Shown in pieces: positions 7,958 to 15,960 of a stretch of DNA of 64,000 bases. Numbering within the stretch: position 1 is the first letter of the stretch; the number at the start of each line of letters is the position of its first letter. The position numbers and the translations under genes are program-made. Location: positions 496,001 through 560,000 of the forward strand of contig NZ_CP094467.1 of NCBI RefSeq assembly GCF_023347235.1, given 5' to 3'. Under the pieces are notes generated by a model. It was not told where the DNA came from and searched no databases. It saw only the letters and a program-made list of their open reading frames with translations. This DNA comes from Faecalibacterium sp. I4-1-79 (GTDB lineage: Bacteria > Bacillota > Clostridia > Oscillospirales > Ruminococcaceae).

Positions 7958-8953
7958 ATGGAGCGTTTCGCCTTGGCAGCGGCGGTGGTGCTGGGCTTTG
8001 CCCTTACGGCAGCCCTGTGCAGCCTGTTTGTGCCGCTGCGGCGGGTGCTGGAACGCCGCGAACAACAACAGCAGCCGGTACAATCTGAGCAGCCCCGGCC
8101 TGCACCCCTGCGCGCCCCGCTGTGGGGTGGGCTGTGTGCTGCGGCGGGCACGGTGGCTGCGGTGGGCGTGGGCTGGCTTGCCGCCTGCGTGGGCCAGCCG
8201 GAGCTGCTGGGCAGCGAAGGCCGGTTGATGACGCGGCTGCTCACGGCACTGGCTGGGAGCCTTGCCTTTGGGGCAGTGGGTTTTGCAGAGGACCTTGCCC
8301 GGATGCGCAGCCCGGCGGCGCTGGGGCTGCGGCGGGACGTGCGGCTTTTGCTGGAAGCACTGGCTGCGGCCTTTGTCCTTTTGCTGCTGCGGGCAGCGGG
8401 CTGTCTGCCCCGGGGGCTGGGCGTGCCCGGGGCGGGGTATGTGCTGCTGGGCAGCGCCGTGCCCTTTTTATGGGCGGTGCTCATGGTGGCACTGGCCGAG
8501 TGCGCCCGCATCGCCGAGCGGGACGAGGGCGCAGTGTGCGGTGCAGCCTTTGTGGCCATGCTGGCGTTGATGATGGTAGAGGCCGGTCTGGGCGTTTCCG
8601 GGCTGGCGGTGCTGCCCGGAGCGCTGGCCGGGGCACTGGTGGCGCTGGGGCTGTGGGCGTTCCCTCCGGCAAGGCTGGGGGTGGGCTGCTGCGGCAGTCT
8701 GCTGGCAGCGGGTGCCATCGGCTGCATCCCGCTCAGTCTGGACATGACCAGCCTGACCGTGCCGCTGGCGCTGCCCTTCTGGGCGGCGGGCGGTCTTTTG
8801 GCAGCGCAGCTGCTGTGTGCAAAGCGCACCGGCAAGCCCTTGCGCTGCTGGGTAAAAAAGCATAAAATGAGCCCGGAGACGGTGTTCCTGTGCAGCTTTG
8901 CGCTGAGCGCTGTCGGCTATGTGCTGGCGCTGGCGCTGCTGCGCTGGTGCTGA
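7958..8953 (+). CDS. MraY-like membrane protein lacking MraY catalytic motifs
   Basis: A 331-residue polytopic membrane protein located exactly where mraY normally lies, between murF and ftsW. Segments align with MraY: FGAVGFAEDLARM (104-116) with the FGxxGFxDD helix, GVGCCGSLLAAGAIG (241-255) with MGDTGSLALGGALG, and a KKHKMSPETV tail region with the HHHFE-containing loop. But catalytic positions are replaced: the first aspartate of the DD pair is E111, the NLTDGLDGLA motif is unrecognisable (around 182-192), the GDTGS aspartate is C244, and the triple histidine is gone. MraY makes lipid I; this copy is unlikely to. A true mraY may lie elsewhere, with this one kept as a structural or regulatory paralogue. 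Very alanine- and leucine-rich. Confidence 0.75.
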   Translation: MERFALAAAVVLGFALTAALCSLFVPLRRVLERREQQQQPVQSEQPRPAPLRAPLWGGLCAAAGTVAAVGVGWLAACVGQPELLGSEGRLMTRLLTALAGSLAFGAVGFAEDLARMRSPAALGLRRDVRLLLEALAAAFVLLLLRAAGCLPRGLGVPGAGYVLLGSAVPFLWAVLMVALAECARIAERDEGAVCGAAFVAMLALMMVEAGLGVSGLAVLPGALAGALVALGLWAFPPARLGVGCCGSLLAAGAIGCIPLSLDMTSLTVPLALPFWAAGGLLAAQLLCAKRTGKPLRCWVKKHKMSPETVFLCSFALSAVGYVLALALLRWC

Positions 8954-8981
8954 CCGGGCACGGAGAGGGAAGGGAGCGCAG

Positions 8982-10295
8982 ATGGCGACTATCCGCAAAA
9001 AACACAGAGCGCCGGTGTCGGTGTTCCAGCGAGATCCGGGCCCGTGGTCCCGGCTGCTGATCGACTGGCTGGCTACGCTGGCTGTTATTATGATCTTTGG
9101 GCTGGTGATGCTGTTCAGTGCCAGCTACACCACCGGTTACCTGCGCATGGGCGACAGCTTCCACTATATCAAGCAGCAGGCGCTGTGCATGATGATCGGG
9201 CTGGCCTGTATGTTCCTGATGAGTTATATGGATCACCGCTTTTTGCGCAAGATGGTGGTGCCGGGCTACATCATTGTGCTGGCCATGCTGGCCGTCACCC
9301 TGACCATGGCACCCCTGAACGGCTGCCGCCGCTGGATCCGCTTCGGTGGGCTTACACTGCAATCCTCCGAGGTGGCAAAGTTTGAAATGATCCTGTTCAG
9401 CTCCCATCTTGCGGCAAAAGCGCCGCAGGTGGAGCGGCTGGACCCGGAGCGCCGCATCCTGCTTACACCCCGGGAGTGGCTGCGGGTGCGGGTGTGGAAG
9501 CAGCTGGTGGTGCCGGTGCTGCCCCTTATACCGGTGGTCATCCTGCTGGCGATGGAGCCGCACATGTCCGGCATCGTGCTGACGGTGGCGGTGGTGGGCA
9601 CCATCCTGCTGCTGTCCGGCAGCGGCGGTGTGCTGACATGGGCGGGTGCCATCACGGCAGGCGCCCTGCTGGAAACCCTGCTCTCCCATGTGGACTCCAT
9701 CCCTTACCTGCAAAAGCGTCTGGACGGATGGACACAGGATCTGAGCAAGATGACCGACCAGACCGTGCAGAGCCTTTACGCCATCGGCTCCGGCGGGCTG
9801 AAGGGGCTGGGGCTGGGCAACAGCGTGGAAAAGCAGCTCTGGCTACCGGAAAGCACCAACGACTTCATCTTCAGCGTGGTGTGCGAGGAGTTGGGCTTCA
9901 TCGGCGCAGTGCTCATTATCGTGTTGTTCGTGCTGTTCATCGTGCAGGGGCTGCTCATCGCCTATAAGGCGGAGAACCTGTACTGCACCATGGTGGGCAT
10001 CGGCATCATGGCACAGATCGCGTGGCAGGTGTTCTGCAATATCGCCGTGGTCACCAACACCCTGCCCAACACCGGCATCAGCCTGCCCTTCTTCTCCTCC
10101 GGCGGCACCAGCCTGATTTTGCTGCTGGCAGAAATGGGCGTGATGGTGAACATAGGCCGCAACGGCGAGCGGGTGGCGCAGCAGCGGGAGCAGATGCGTG
10201 CCCAGCGGGAAGCCGCCCGCGCTGAGCGCGAGGCAGAACTTGCCCGCAAGACTATTGACTTGGCTTCTGCCCGCGCAGCCCGCACAGAACAGTAA
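8982..10295 (+). CDS. ftsW: Lipid II polymerase FtsW (SEDS family)
   Basis: FtsW is the septal SEDS glycosyltransferase that polymerises lipid II together with its class B PBP. The 437-residue protein has about ten membrane helices, NGCRRWIRFGGLTLQSSEVAK, the PESTNDFIFSVVCEELG loop and the signature LPNTGISLPFFSSGGTSL. The start at ATG 8982 follows AGGGAGCG; the longer in-frame extension overlaps the preceding gene. A charged, arginine/glutamate-rich helix forms the cytoplasmic C terminus (about 390-437). RodA or SpoVE labels are possible for this fold, but the division cluster favours FtsW. Confidence 0.93.
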   Translation: MATIRKKHRAPVSVFQRDPGPWSRLLIDWLATLAVIMIFGLVMLFSASYTTGYLRMGDSFHYIKQQALCMMIGLACMFLMSYMDHRFLRKMVVPGYIIVLAMLAVTLTMAPLNGCRRWIRFGGLTLQSSEVAKFEMILFSSHLAAKAPQVERLDPERRILLTPREWLRVRVWKQLVVPVLPLIPVVILLAMEPHMSGIVLTVAVVGTILLLSGSGGVLTWAGAITAGALLETLLSHVDSIPYLQKRLDGWTQDLSKMTDQTVQSLYAIGSGGLKGLGLGNSVEKQLWLPESTNDFIFSVVCEELGFIGAVLIIVLFVLFIVQGLLIAYKAENLYCTMVGIGIMAQIAWQVFCNIAVVTNTLPNTGISLPFFSSGGTSLILLLAEMGVMVNIGRNGERVAQQREQMRAQREAARAEREAELARKTIDLASARAARTEQ

Positions 10296-10310
10296 AACAA
10301 ACCGCAAGCC

Positions 10311-10331
10311 CGCCCGGCCGCAGGCCGGGCG
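10311..10331 (+). other. Strong hairpin before murG
   Basis: CGCCCGGCC and GGCCGGGCG form a 9-bp perfect stem with a 3-base loop, followed by only TTTATA. It sits 20 bases before the murG start and may reduce read-through or stabilise the downstream transcript. Confidence 0.5.
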
Positions 10332-10350
10332 TTTATAAGGAGGAATCACC

Positions 10351-11478
10351 ATGCGTGTTCTCATCGCAGCCGGCGGCACTGCCGGACATATCAACCCCGC
10401 ACTGGCCATTGCCGGTGCTCTGAAAAAGGCTGACCCTACCGCCGAGATCCACTTTGCAGGCCGTAAGGAGGGCATGGAGTACCGTTTGGTCACACAGGCG
10501 GGCTACCCCTTCCACCACATCGAGATCACCGGTTTTCAGCGCAAGCTCAGCCTGCACAACATCAAGCGCAATATCATTACCCTGTGGAATCTGGCTCTCT
10601 CCAGCCCCAAGGCCAAGGCCATGATGAAAGAGGTAAAGCCGGATCTTGTCATCGGCTGCGGCGGCTATGTGTCCGGCCCGGTGGTGCGCTGCGCCGCCAA
10701 AATGGGCATCCACACCGCTTTGCACGAGCAGAACGCTTTTCCCGGTGTGACCAACAAGCTGCTGGCCCCGGATGTGGATATCGTGTTTGCCGCTGTGCCC
10801 GCCGCTGTGGAAAAGCTGGGCGCACCGGACAAGACCCTTGTGGTGGGCAATCCCGTGCGGCCGGAGGTGTTTGTACAGGCCGCGAATCGCGAGGCCATCC
10901 GTGCACAGCTGGGTGCGGGCGACCGCACCGTCATCCTGTCCTTCGGCGGCAGCTTGGGCGCACGCCGGGTCAACGAGGTGGTGGCAGACCTGTGCGCATG
11001 GGAGCAGCACGAGCACAAGCCGGTGCTGCATCTGCATGCCACCGGGCAGTACGGGGTGCAGCTGTTTGAGCAGCTGCAAAAGCAGAAGGGCTTTGCCCCC
11101 GGCGACAGCCTTGTGGTAAAGGAATACATCAACAATATGCCGGAGCTGCTGGCAGCGGCAGACCTCGTCATCAGCCGCGCCGGTGCGCTGACGCTGGCCG
11201 AACTGGAAGCCGTGGGACGCGCCGCTGTGCTGATTCCCAGCCCCAATGTGGCGGAGAACCACCAGTACTACAACGCCATGGAGCTGCAAAAGGCCGGGGC
11301 GGCTGTGGTCATTGAAGAAAAAGACCTGACCGGCGAAAAGCTGGTGCAGACTGTTTCTACTATGCTGGCACAGCCCGGCAAGCTGGCCGAAATGGGCAAA
11401 AATGCCCGCAGTCTGTCGGTGGACGACAGTCTGGACCGCATCACTGCGGCGCTGCTCAAGCTGGTCAAGACCCCGTGA
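10351..11478 (+). CDS. murG: UDP-N-acetylglucosamine--lipid I GlcNAc transferase MurG
   Basis: MurG transfers GlcNAc to lipid I at the inner face of the membrane, giving lipid II. The 375-residue protein starts with MRVLIAAGGTAGHINPA, the donor-loop GGTAGH (8-13), and has HEQNAFPGVTNKLL, SFGGSLGARRVN and the UDP-GlcNAc-binding PSPNVAENHQYYNA motif near the C terminus. A strong AAGGAGG site precedes the ATG. It lies between ftsW and ftsQ as in many dcw clusters. Its substrate depends on an MraY, whose cluster copy appears inactive. Confidence 0.95.
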   Translation: MRVLIAAGGTAGHINPALAIAGALKKADPTAEIHFAGRKEGMEYRLVTQAGYPFHHIEITGFQRKLSLHNIKRNIITLWNLALSSPKAKAMMKEVKPDLVIGCGGYVSGPVVRCAAKMGIHTALHEQNAFPGVTNKLLAPDVDIVFAAVPAAVEKLGAPDKTLVVGNPVRPEVFVQAANREAIRAQLGAGDRTVILSFGGSLGARRVNEVVADLCAWEQHEHKPVLHLHATGQYGVQLFEQLQKQKGFAPGDSLVVKEYINNMPELLAAADLVISRAGALTLAELEAVGRAAVLIPSPNVAENHQYYNAMELQKAGAAVVIEEKDLTGEKLVQTVSTMLAQPGKLAEMGKNARSLSVDDSLDRITAALLKLVKTP

Positions 11479-11512
11479 TGCAGACGTGGAATAAACAGGA
11501 AAGAAGGTGCGA

Positions 11513-13093
11513 ATGATGCAGCAGAACCGTGACCGCAACGGCAGACCCCGGAACACGAGACCCTATGATCTGAACCGGGATGTAGCGCGCACCTCTGCGC
11601 CTTCGCAGGATCATACGCCCCGGAGCACCGGTAGCAGCCGCTACGGCTACAACGGCGAGCCGCTCAGCCGCCCGCCCTCCCGCAGCGCCAACGGCAGTGT
11701 GCGCTCCTCCCGGGCAGATAACAGCATCCAGTTCCCCACCCAGTCCCAGACCCGCCGCCCGGCGCAGGGGCAGGGGAGCAATACCACCCAGTACCCCTCT
11801 GGCAGCCGTCCGGCGGGCAGCAGACCCAAAAACGCGAAGTCCGGCGGCAAGCAGCGCCGCCCGGCAAACAATGCCCGCAGCGGGCAGAACAGCCGGAAAA
11901 ACCAGAACGCGCAGAACCACCCGAACCGGCAGCACCCGGCGGGCAACGGTCAGCGCCTGCGCCCGGCGCAAAGCGCCCCGCAGCAAAACCCTGCCCGGCG
12001 GGAAATGCGCAAAAAGCGCAAGGTGACCCGCGCTACCCTGCGCCGCCGCCGGATACTGCGCCGCCTGACCGCCTTTGCCATGCTGCTGTGCGTCATTGGC
12101 GCAGGCATCTACCTGACCATGACCATGCTGTTCCGTATCAACTCCATTCAGGTGCAGACCCCGGACGGCAAGCAGGTGACTGAGATCGCGGGCTATTCCG
12201 CAGACAGCATTCTGCAGCGGATGGGCGTGCAGCTGGAGGAGAACATCTTCAGCTTTGAACCCGGCGAAAAGGCCGCTGTGCTGGAGCAGAATTTCCCACT
12301 GCTGGGCTCCATCAAGGTGATCCGGGACTACCCCAACACCGTGGTGGTGCAGGTGACCGAGGCCGTGCCCGCCTACGCGGTGCAAAACGGCAATAAATGG
12401 CTTGTGATCTCGGACAAATGGAAGATCCTGTCCGAGGAAAGCACCCAGCCCGAGGGGCTTTGCACCCTGTACGGCGGCAAGCTGCAGGACACCACTCCGG
12501 GACAGGGCTTCTGGTTCGTGGACGATGCGGACGCGGCAAGCGCCTCCGGGTCGGAAACCGCCGAGAGCGAAAGTGCAGTGAGCACCGAGACCGCCCGCAT
12601 GGAAGCGCTGCGCACACTGCGCAGCAAGCTGGAGGAATACGGCCTGTCGCAGGACGTGACACGGCTGGAAGTGGCAGACACCGAGCAGCTCGCATTTTTG
12701 TATCAGGACCGCATCAGCGTGCTGTTGGGTACGCTGAACGATCTGGATTATAAGCTGGACCGCGCCCGCTATGTGCTGACCAACGCCGACGGCAAGGGCT
12801 GCGGCCCCACCGACACCGGGCGGCTGGATTTCAGCCATACCAGCGCCAGCAGCACCCGCAAGATCTATTTTGCACAGGGCGAGCCTGCTTTGCCTTCCGG
12901 CTATGTGGTGCCGCCCAAGGCAGAGGAACCCGCCCCGGCAGAGGATGCCGCCGACAGCACCGACAGCACGGAAAGCACGGAAAGCGCGGATGCTGCCGAC
13001 ACCACCGAACCGGCAGCTGACGCGGACACCGAGCAGCTGCCCCTGACCCACCCTGACCGCATGACGGCCAACGAAGAAGAAAACCCCATGTAA
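11513..13093 (+). CDS. FtsQ/DivIB-type division protein with long basic N-terminal tail
   Basis: A 526-residue bitopic protein. The first ~180 residues are low-complexity and rich in Arg, Asn, Gln, Ser and Pro, presumably cytoplasmic and disordered. One membrane helix follows (about 185-207), then a POTRA domain (FRINSIQVQTPDGK to VVVQVTEAVPAYAV) and a beta domain, ending in an acidic Ala/Asp/Ser/Thr tail. This is the FtsQ/DivIB plan; these proteins scaffold FtsL/FtsB and control the septal synthase. The cytoplasmic tail is far longer than in classical FtsQ. Start codon choice among GTG 11507, ATG 11513 and ATG 11516 is uncertain; spacing from AAGAAGG favours an ATG. Confidence 0.88.
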   Translation: MMQQNRDRNGRPRNTRPYDLNRDVARTSAPSQDHTPRSTGSSRYGYNGEPLSRPPSRSANGSVRSSRADNSIQFPTQSQTRRPAQGQGSNTTQYPSGSRPAGSRPKNAKSGGKQRRPANNARSGQNSRKNQNAQNHPNRQHPAGNGQRLRPAQSAPQQNPARREMRKKRKVTRATLRRRRILRRLTAFAMLLCVIGAGIYLTMTMLFRINSIQVQTPDGKQVTEIAGYSADSILQRMGVQLEENIFSFEPGEKAAVLEQNFPLLGSIKVIRDYPNTVVVQVTEAVPAYAVQNGNKWLVISDKWKILSEESTQPEGLCTLYGGKLQDTTPGQGFWFVDDADAASASGSETAESESAVSTETARMEALRTLRSKLEEYGLSQDVTRLEVADTEQLAFLYQDRISVLLGTLNDLDYKLDRARYVLTNADGKGCGPTDTGRLDFSHTSASSTRKIYFAQGEPALPSGYVVPPKAEEPAPAEDAADSTDSTESTESADAADTTEPAADADTEQLPLTHPDRMTANEEENPM

Positions 13094-13116
13094 AGAAGCT
13101 TTTTGGAGGAGACTGT

Positions 13117-14595
13117 ATGAAGCTGGAACAACTGATGGAAGGCGTGCCCTTTACCCTTGTGCAGGGCAGTCTGGATACTGAGATCGCGGATATCATCTAC
13201 GACAGCCGCAAGGCTGCCCCGGGGCTTTTGTTCGTGTGCATCGTGGGCACCCAGCGGGACAGCCACACGTTTGCCGCTGACTGCGCCGCCAAGGGGGTCA
13301 GCGCGCTGGTCATCCAGCACGACATCGATCTTTCTGCCATGCCCGGAGTGACCGTGGTCAAGGTGGAGAGCAGCCGCTATGCCATGGCGCTGATGAGCGC
13401 CAACCTCTTTGGCAACCCTGCCCGCCAGATGACCATGATCGGCGTCACCGGTACCAAGGGCAAGACCACCACCACCCACATGATCAAAAGCGTGCTGGAG
13501 GCCGCAGGCCGCAAGGTGGGCATGATCGGCACCAATGGCATCTACTATATGGGACGCCACAAGGACACCGCCAACACCACCCCGGAAAGCTACGAGCTGC
13601 AAAAGACCTTCCGGGAGTTTCTGGATGCCGGCTGCGACACCGCGCTGATGGAAGTGTCCAGTCAGGGCCTGATGATGGATCGCGTGGCGGGCGTGCACTA
13701 CGATGTGGGCGTGTTCACCAACCTTTCGCCGGATCACATCGGCCCCGGTGAGCACAAGACCTTTGAGGAGTACCGCAGCTGGAAGGGACAGCTGTTCAAG
13801 CGCTGCGACGTGGGCGTGGTGAATATCGACGACGAGAACACCGCCGCCCTGCTGGAGGGCCACACCTGCAAGCTGGTGACCTACGGCCGCGATGAAAAGG
13901 CCGACTACCGCGAGACCGGCTACAAACTGCTGCGCACCCACGATTTTCTGGGCGTTGCCTTCCACATTACCGGCAAGGACGAGATGGACGTCAAGGTGAA
14001 TATGCCCGGCGAGTTCAGCGTGTACAACGCGCTGGCAGCGCTGGCCGTGGGCAAGGTGCTGGGTCTGCCGGATGCCGCCATCCACGACGGTCTGGGCAAG
14101 TGCGTGGTGAAGGGCCGTGTGGAGCTGGTGCCCATCAGCAAAAAGTTCACTATCCTGCTGGATTACGCCCACAACGAGGTATCCACCGAGAGCCTGCTTA
14201 CCACCCTGCGCGCCTACAAGCCCCACCGTCTGGTGGTGGTGTTCGGCTGCGGCGGCAACCGCTCCAAGCTGCGCCGCTACGGCATGGGCGAGATCTGCGC
14301 CAAGATGGCCGATTTCTCCATCCTCACCGAGGACAACAACCGCTTTGAAAAGGTGGAGGATATCATCGCGGACATCCGCGAAGGCATGAACAAGGGCAAC
14401 CCGGACGCAAAGTTCGTGGAGATCCCCGACCGTCTGGATGCGCTGCACTACGCGGTGGATCACGCACAGGAGGGCGATTTGATCGCCGTCATCGGCAAGG
14501 GGCACGAGACCTACCGCGACCGCGAGGGCGTCAAGACCCCCTTCCTTGAGCGGGAGCTGCTGGAGGAATACGCACAGCAGATCGGGCTGGAATAA
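13117..14595 (+). CDS. murE: UDP-N-acetylmuramyl-tripeptide synthetase MurE
   Basis: MurE adds the third amino acid of the peptidoglycan stem peptide. The 492-residue protein has the P-loop GTKGKTTTT (112-120, Lys116), TPESYELQ, MEVSSQGL, the DYAHNEVS and FGCGGNRSKLRR motifs and the C-terminal KGHETY. The specificity motif reads DNNR (406-409) where meso-diaminopimelate enzymes have DNPR and many lysine enzymes DNPA, so the arginine argues for a diamino diacid such as meso-DAP, with the Pro-to-Asn change unusual. A TTGGAGGAG site precedes the ATG. It closes the cluster, downstream of ftsQ rather than next to murF. Confidence 0.92.
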   Translation: MKLEQLMEGVPFTLVQGSLDTEIADIIYDSRKAAPGLLFVCIVGTQRDSHTFAADCAAKGVSALVIQHDIDLSAMPGVTVVKVESSRYAMALMSANLFGNPARQMTMIGVTGTKGKTTTTHMIKSVLEAAGRKVGMIGTNGIYYMGRHKDTANTTPESYELQKTFREFLDAGCDTALMEVSSQGLMMDRVAGVHYDVGVFTNLSPDHIGPGEHKTFEEYRSWKGQLFKRCDVGVVNIDDENTAALLEGHTCKLVTYGRDEKADYRETGYKLLRTHDFLGVAFHITGKDEMDVKVNMPGEFSVYNALAALAVGKVLGLPDAAIHDGLGKCVVKGRVELVPISKKFTILLDYAHNEVSTESLLTTLRAYKPHRLVVVFGCGGNRSKLRRYGMGEICAKMADFSILTEDNNRFEKVEDIIADIREGMNKGNPDAKFVEIPDRLDALHYAVDHAQEGDLIAVIGKGHETYRDREGVKTPFLERELLEEYAQQIGLE

Positions 14596-14620
14596 GAAAA
14601 TAATATTATTATTGAGGGAA

Positions 14621-14656
14621 AAGCCGCTGCACAAAGCACTGTGCAGCGGCTTTTTT
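14621..14656 (+). terminator. Terminator of the dcw cluster
   Basis: AAGCCGCTGCACA and TGTGCAGCGGCTT form a 13-bp perfect stem with a 6-base loop and a run of six T. Confidence 0.92.
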
Positions 14657-14736
14657 GCACCCTGTGCAGGGGGCTATATAAAAAGGAAGCAAACTGTGAC
14701 AAAAATGTAAAAGATAAAAATCTTTAACTAAAACCA

Positions 14737-14764
14737 TTGACTTATCCGACGGTTTGGCTATAAT
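14737..14764 (+). promoter_or_regulatory. Promoter of the fatty-acid synthesis operon
   Basis: TTGACT and TATAAT are separated by 16 bases. It lies 75 bases before acpP in an AT-rich leader, the only strong promoter seen ahead of the operon. Confidence 0.8.
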
Positions 14765-14776
14765 GGTCGTGTTCGA

Positions 14777-14796
14777 TACCTCATAAATTTTAGGTA
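14777..14796. promoter_or_regulatory. Candidate operator in the acpP leader
   Basis: TACCT and AGGTA form an inverted repeat with a 10-base AT-rich centre just past the expected transcription start. It does not match the FapR consensus. Binding by a fatty-acid regulator is only a suggestion. Confidence 0.3.
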
Positions 14797-14838
14797 AATA
14801 ATTAAACACAAACAGTGAACATAAAGGAGAACACTACC

Positions 14839-15066
14839 ATGACTTTCGAGGAAATGAAGAAGATCGTTGTCGATACCCTGAGCTGCGATGAGGACAAGGT
14901 GACCATGGAGGCCAGCCTGACCGAGGATCTGGAGGCCGACAGCCTGGACGCTGTGGAGCTGAACATGGCACTGGAAGAGGCCTGCGGCGTGTCCATCCCC
15001 GATGAGGAGCTGGCAAACCTCAAGACCGTGGGCGATATCTTCAACTACATCAATGCCCATGTCTGA
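14839..15066 (+). CDS. acpP: Acyl carrier protein
   Basis: A 75-residue acidic protein with the phosphopantetheine attachment motif ADSLDAVEL (Ser34 by position in LEADSLD). ACP carries growing acyl chains through the type II fatty-acid synthase. The ATG at 14839 follows AAAGGAGA with 8-base spacing; an in-frame GTG at 14815 lies upstream of that site. It heads the operon and is separated from accD by only 21 bases. Confidence 0.95.
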   Translation: MTFEEMKKIVVDTLSCDEDKVTMEASLTEDLEADSLDAVELNMALEEACGVSIPDEELANLKTVGDIFNYINAHV

Positions 15067-15087
15067 GGCTGACCGAGGCGAAACGCG

Positions 15088-15945
15088 ATGAACAGTATCA
15101 AAGACCTGCTGCCGGGCAGTATGCGGGAGCGCACCTTCCAGCTGAAAGCCCGGCGGGATGCGGGTGCCGTGTGGAACGACCCGCAGTTCGTGGAATGCAA
15201 AAAGTGCGGACGCCGCGCCACCCGCCAGATCTGGAACAAGGCGCAGTACGTCTGCCCCAACTGCGGAGTGCACCTGCCCATCGGCGGGTACTACCGCCTG
15301 AGCCTCGTCCTTGACAAGGGCAGCTTCCGGGAGCTGGACGCCGACCTTGCCCCGCAGGATGTGCTGCAGTTTCCCGGCTACCCGGAAAAGCTGGAAGCAC
15401 AGACCGGTAAGACCGGTCTGAAGGAAGCTGTGGTCACCGCCACGGGGCGCATCGAGGGCACCCCGGTTGTGGCAGCAGTGCTGGACAGCCGGTTCTTTAT
15501 GGGCAGCATGAGCACCACCGTAGGCGAAAAGATCACCCGCGCCGTGGAGCACGCCACCGCAAAGCATCTGCCGCTGATCATCTTCTCGGCCAGCGGCGGC
15601 GCCCGGATGCAGGAGGGCATTTTCAGCCTGATGCAGATGGCAAAGACCTCTGCCGCCATCGAGCGGTTCTCTGCCCGGGGCGGGCTGTACATCAGTGTGC
15701 TGACCCACCCCACCACCGGCGGCGTGACCGCAAGCTTTGCCAGCCTTGGCGACATCATGCTGGCCGAGCCCGGGGCGCTGATCGGCTTTGCGGGCCCCCG
15801 GGTCATTGAACAGACCATCGGCGAAAAGCTGCCCGCAGGCTTCCAGCGCAGCGAGTTCCAGTACGAGCACGGCTTTGTGGACAAGGTAGTGCCCCGTACC
15901 GAAATGCGCGAAACACTGGCGCAGCTGCTGCGGCTGCACGCCTGA
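15088..15945 (+). CDS. accD: Acetyl-CoA carboxylase carboxyltransferase subunit beta
   Basis: AccD and AccA form the carboxyltransferase that moves CO2 from carboxybiotin to acetyl-CoA, giving malonyl-CoA. The 285-residue protein has the N-terminal zinc ribbon C37-x2-C40-x15-C56-x2-C59, then the crotonase-like fold with SASGGARMQEG, THPTTGGVTASFA and GFAGPRVIEQT. The zinc ribbon identifies it as bacterial AccD. It is followed directly by accA. The biotin carboxyl carrier and biotin carboxylase (accB, accC) are not in this operon. Confidence 0.95.
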   Translation: MNSIKDLLPGSMRERTFQLKARRDAGAVWNDPQFVECKKCGRRATRQIWNKAQYVCPNCGVHLPIGGYYRLSLVLDKGSFRELDADLAPQDVLQFPGYPEKLEAQTGKTGLKEAVVTATGRIEGTPVVAAVLDSRFFMGSMSTTVGEKITRAVEHATAKHLPLIIFSASGGARMQEGIFSLMQMAKTSAAIERFSARGGLYISVLTHPTTGGVTASFASLGDIMLAEPGALIGFAGPRVIEQTIGEKLPAGFQRSEFQYEHGFVDKVVPRTEMRETLAQLLRLHA

Positions 15946-15960
15946 GGGAGGGAGCGCCTT

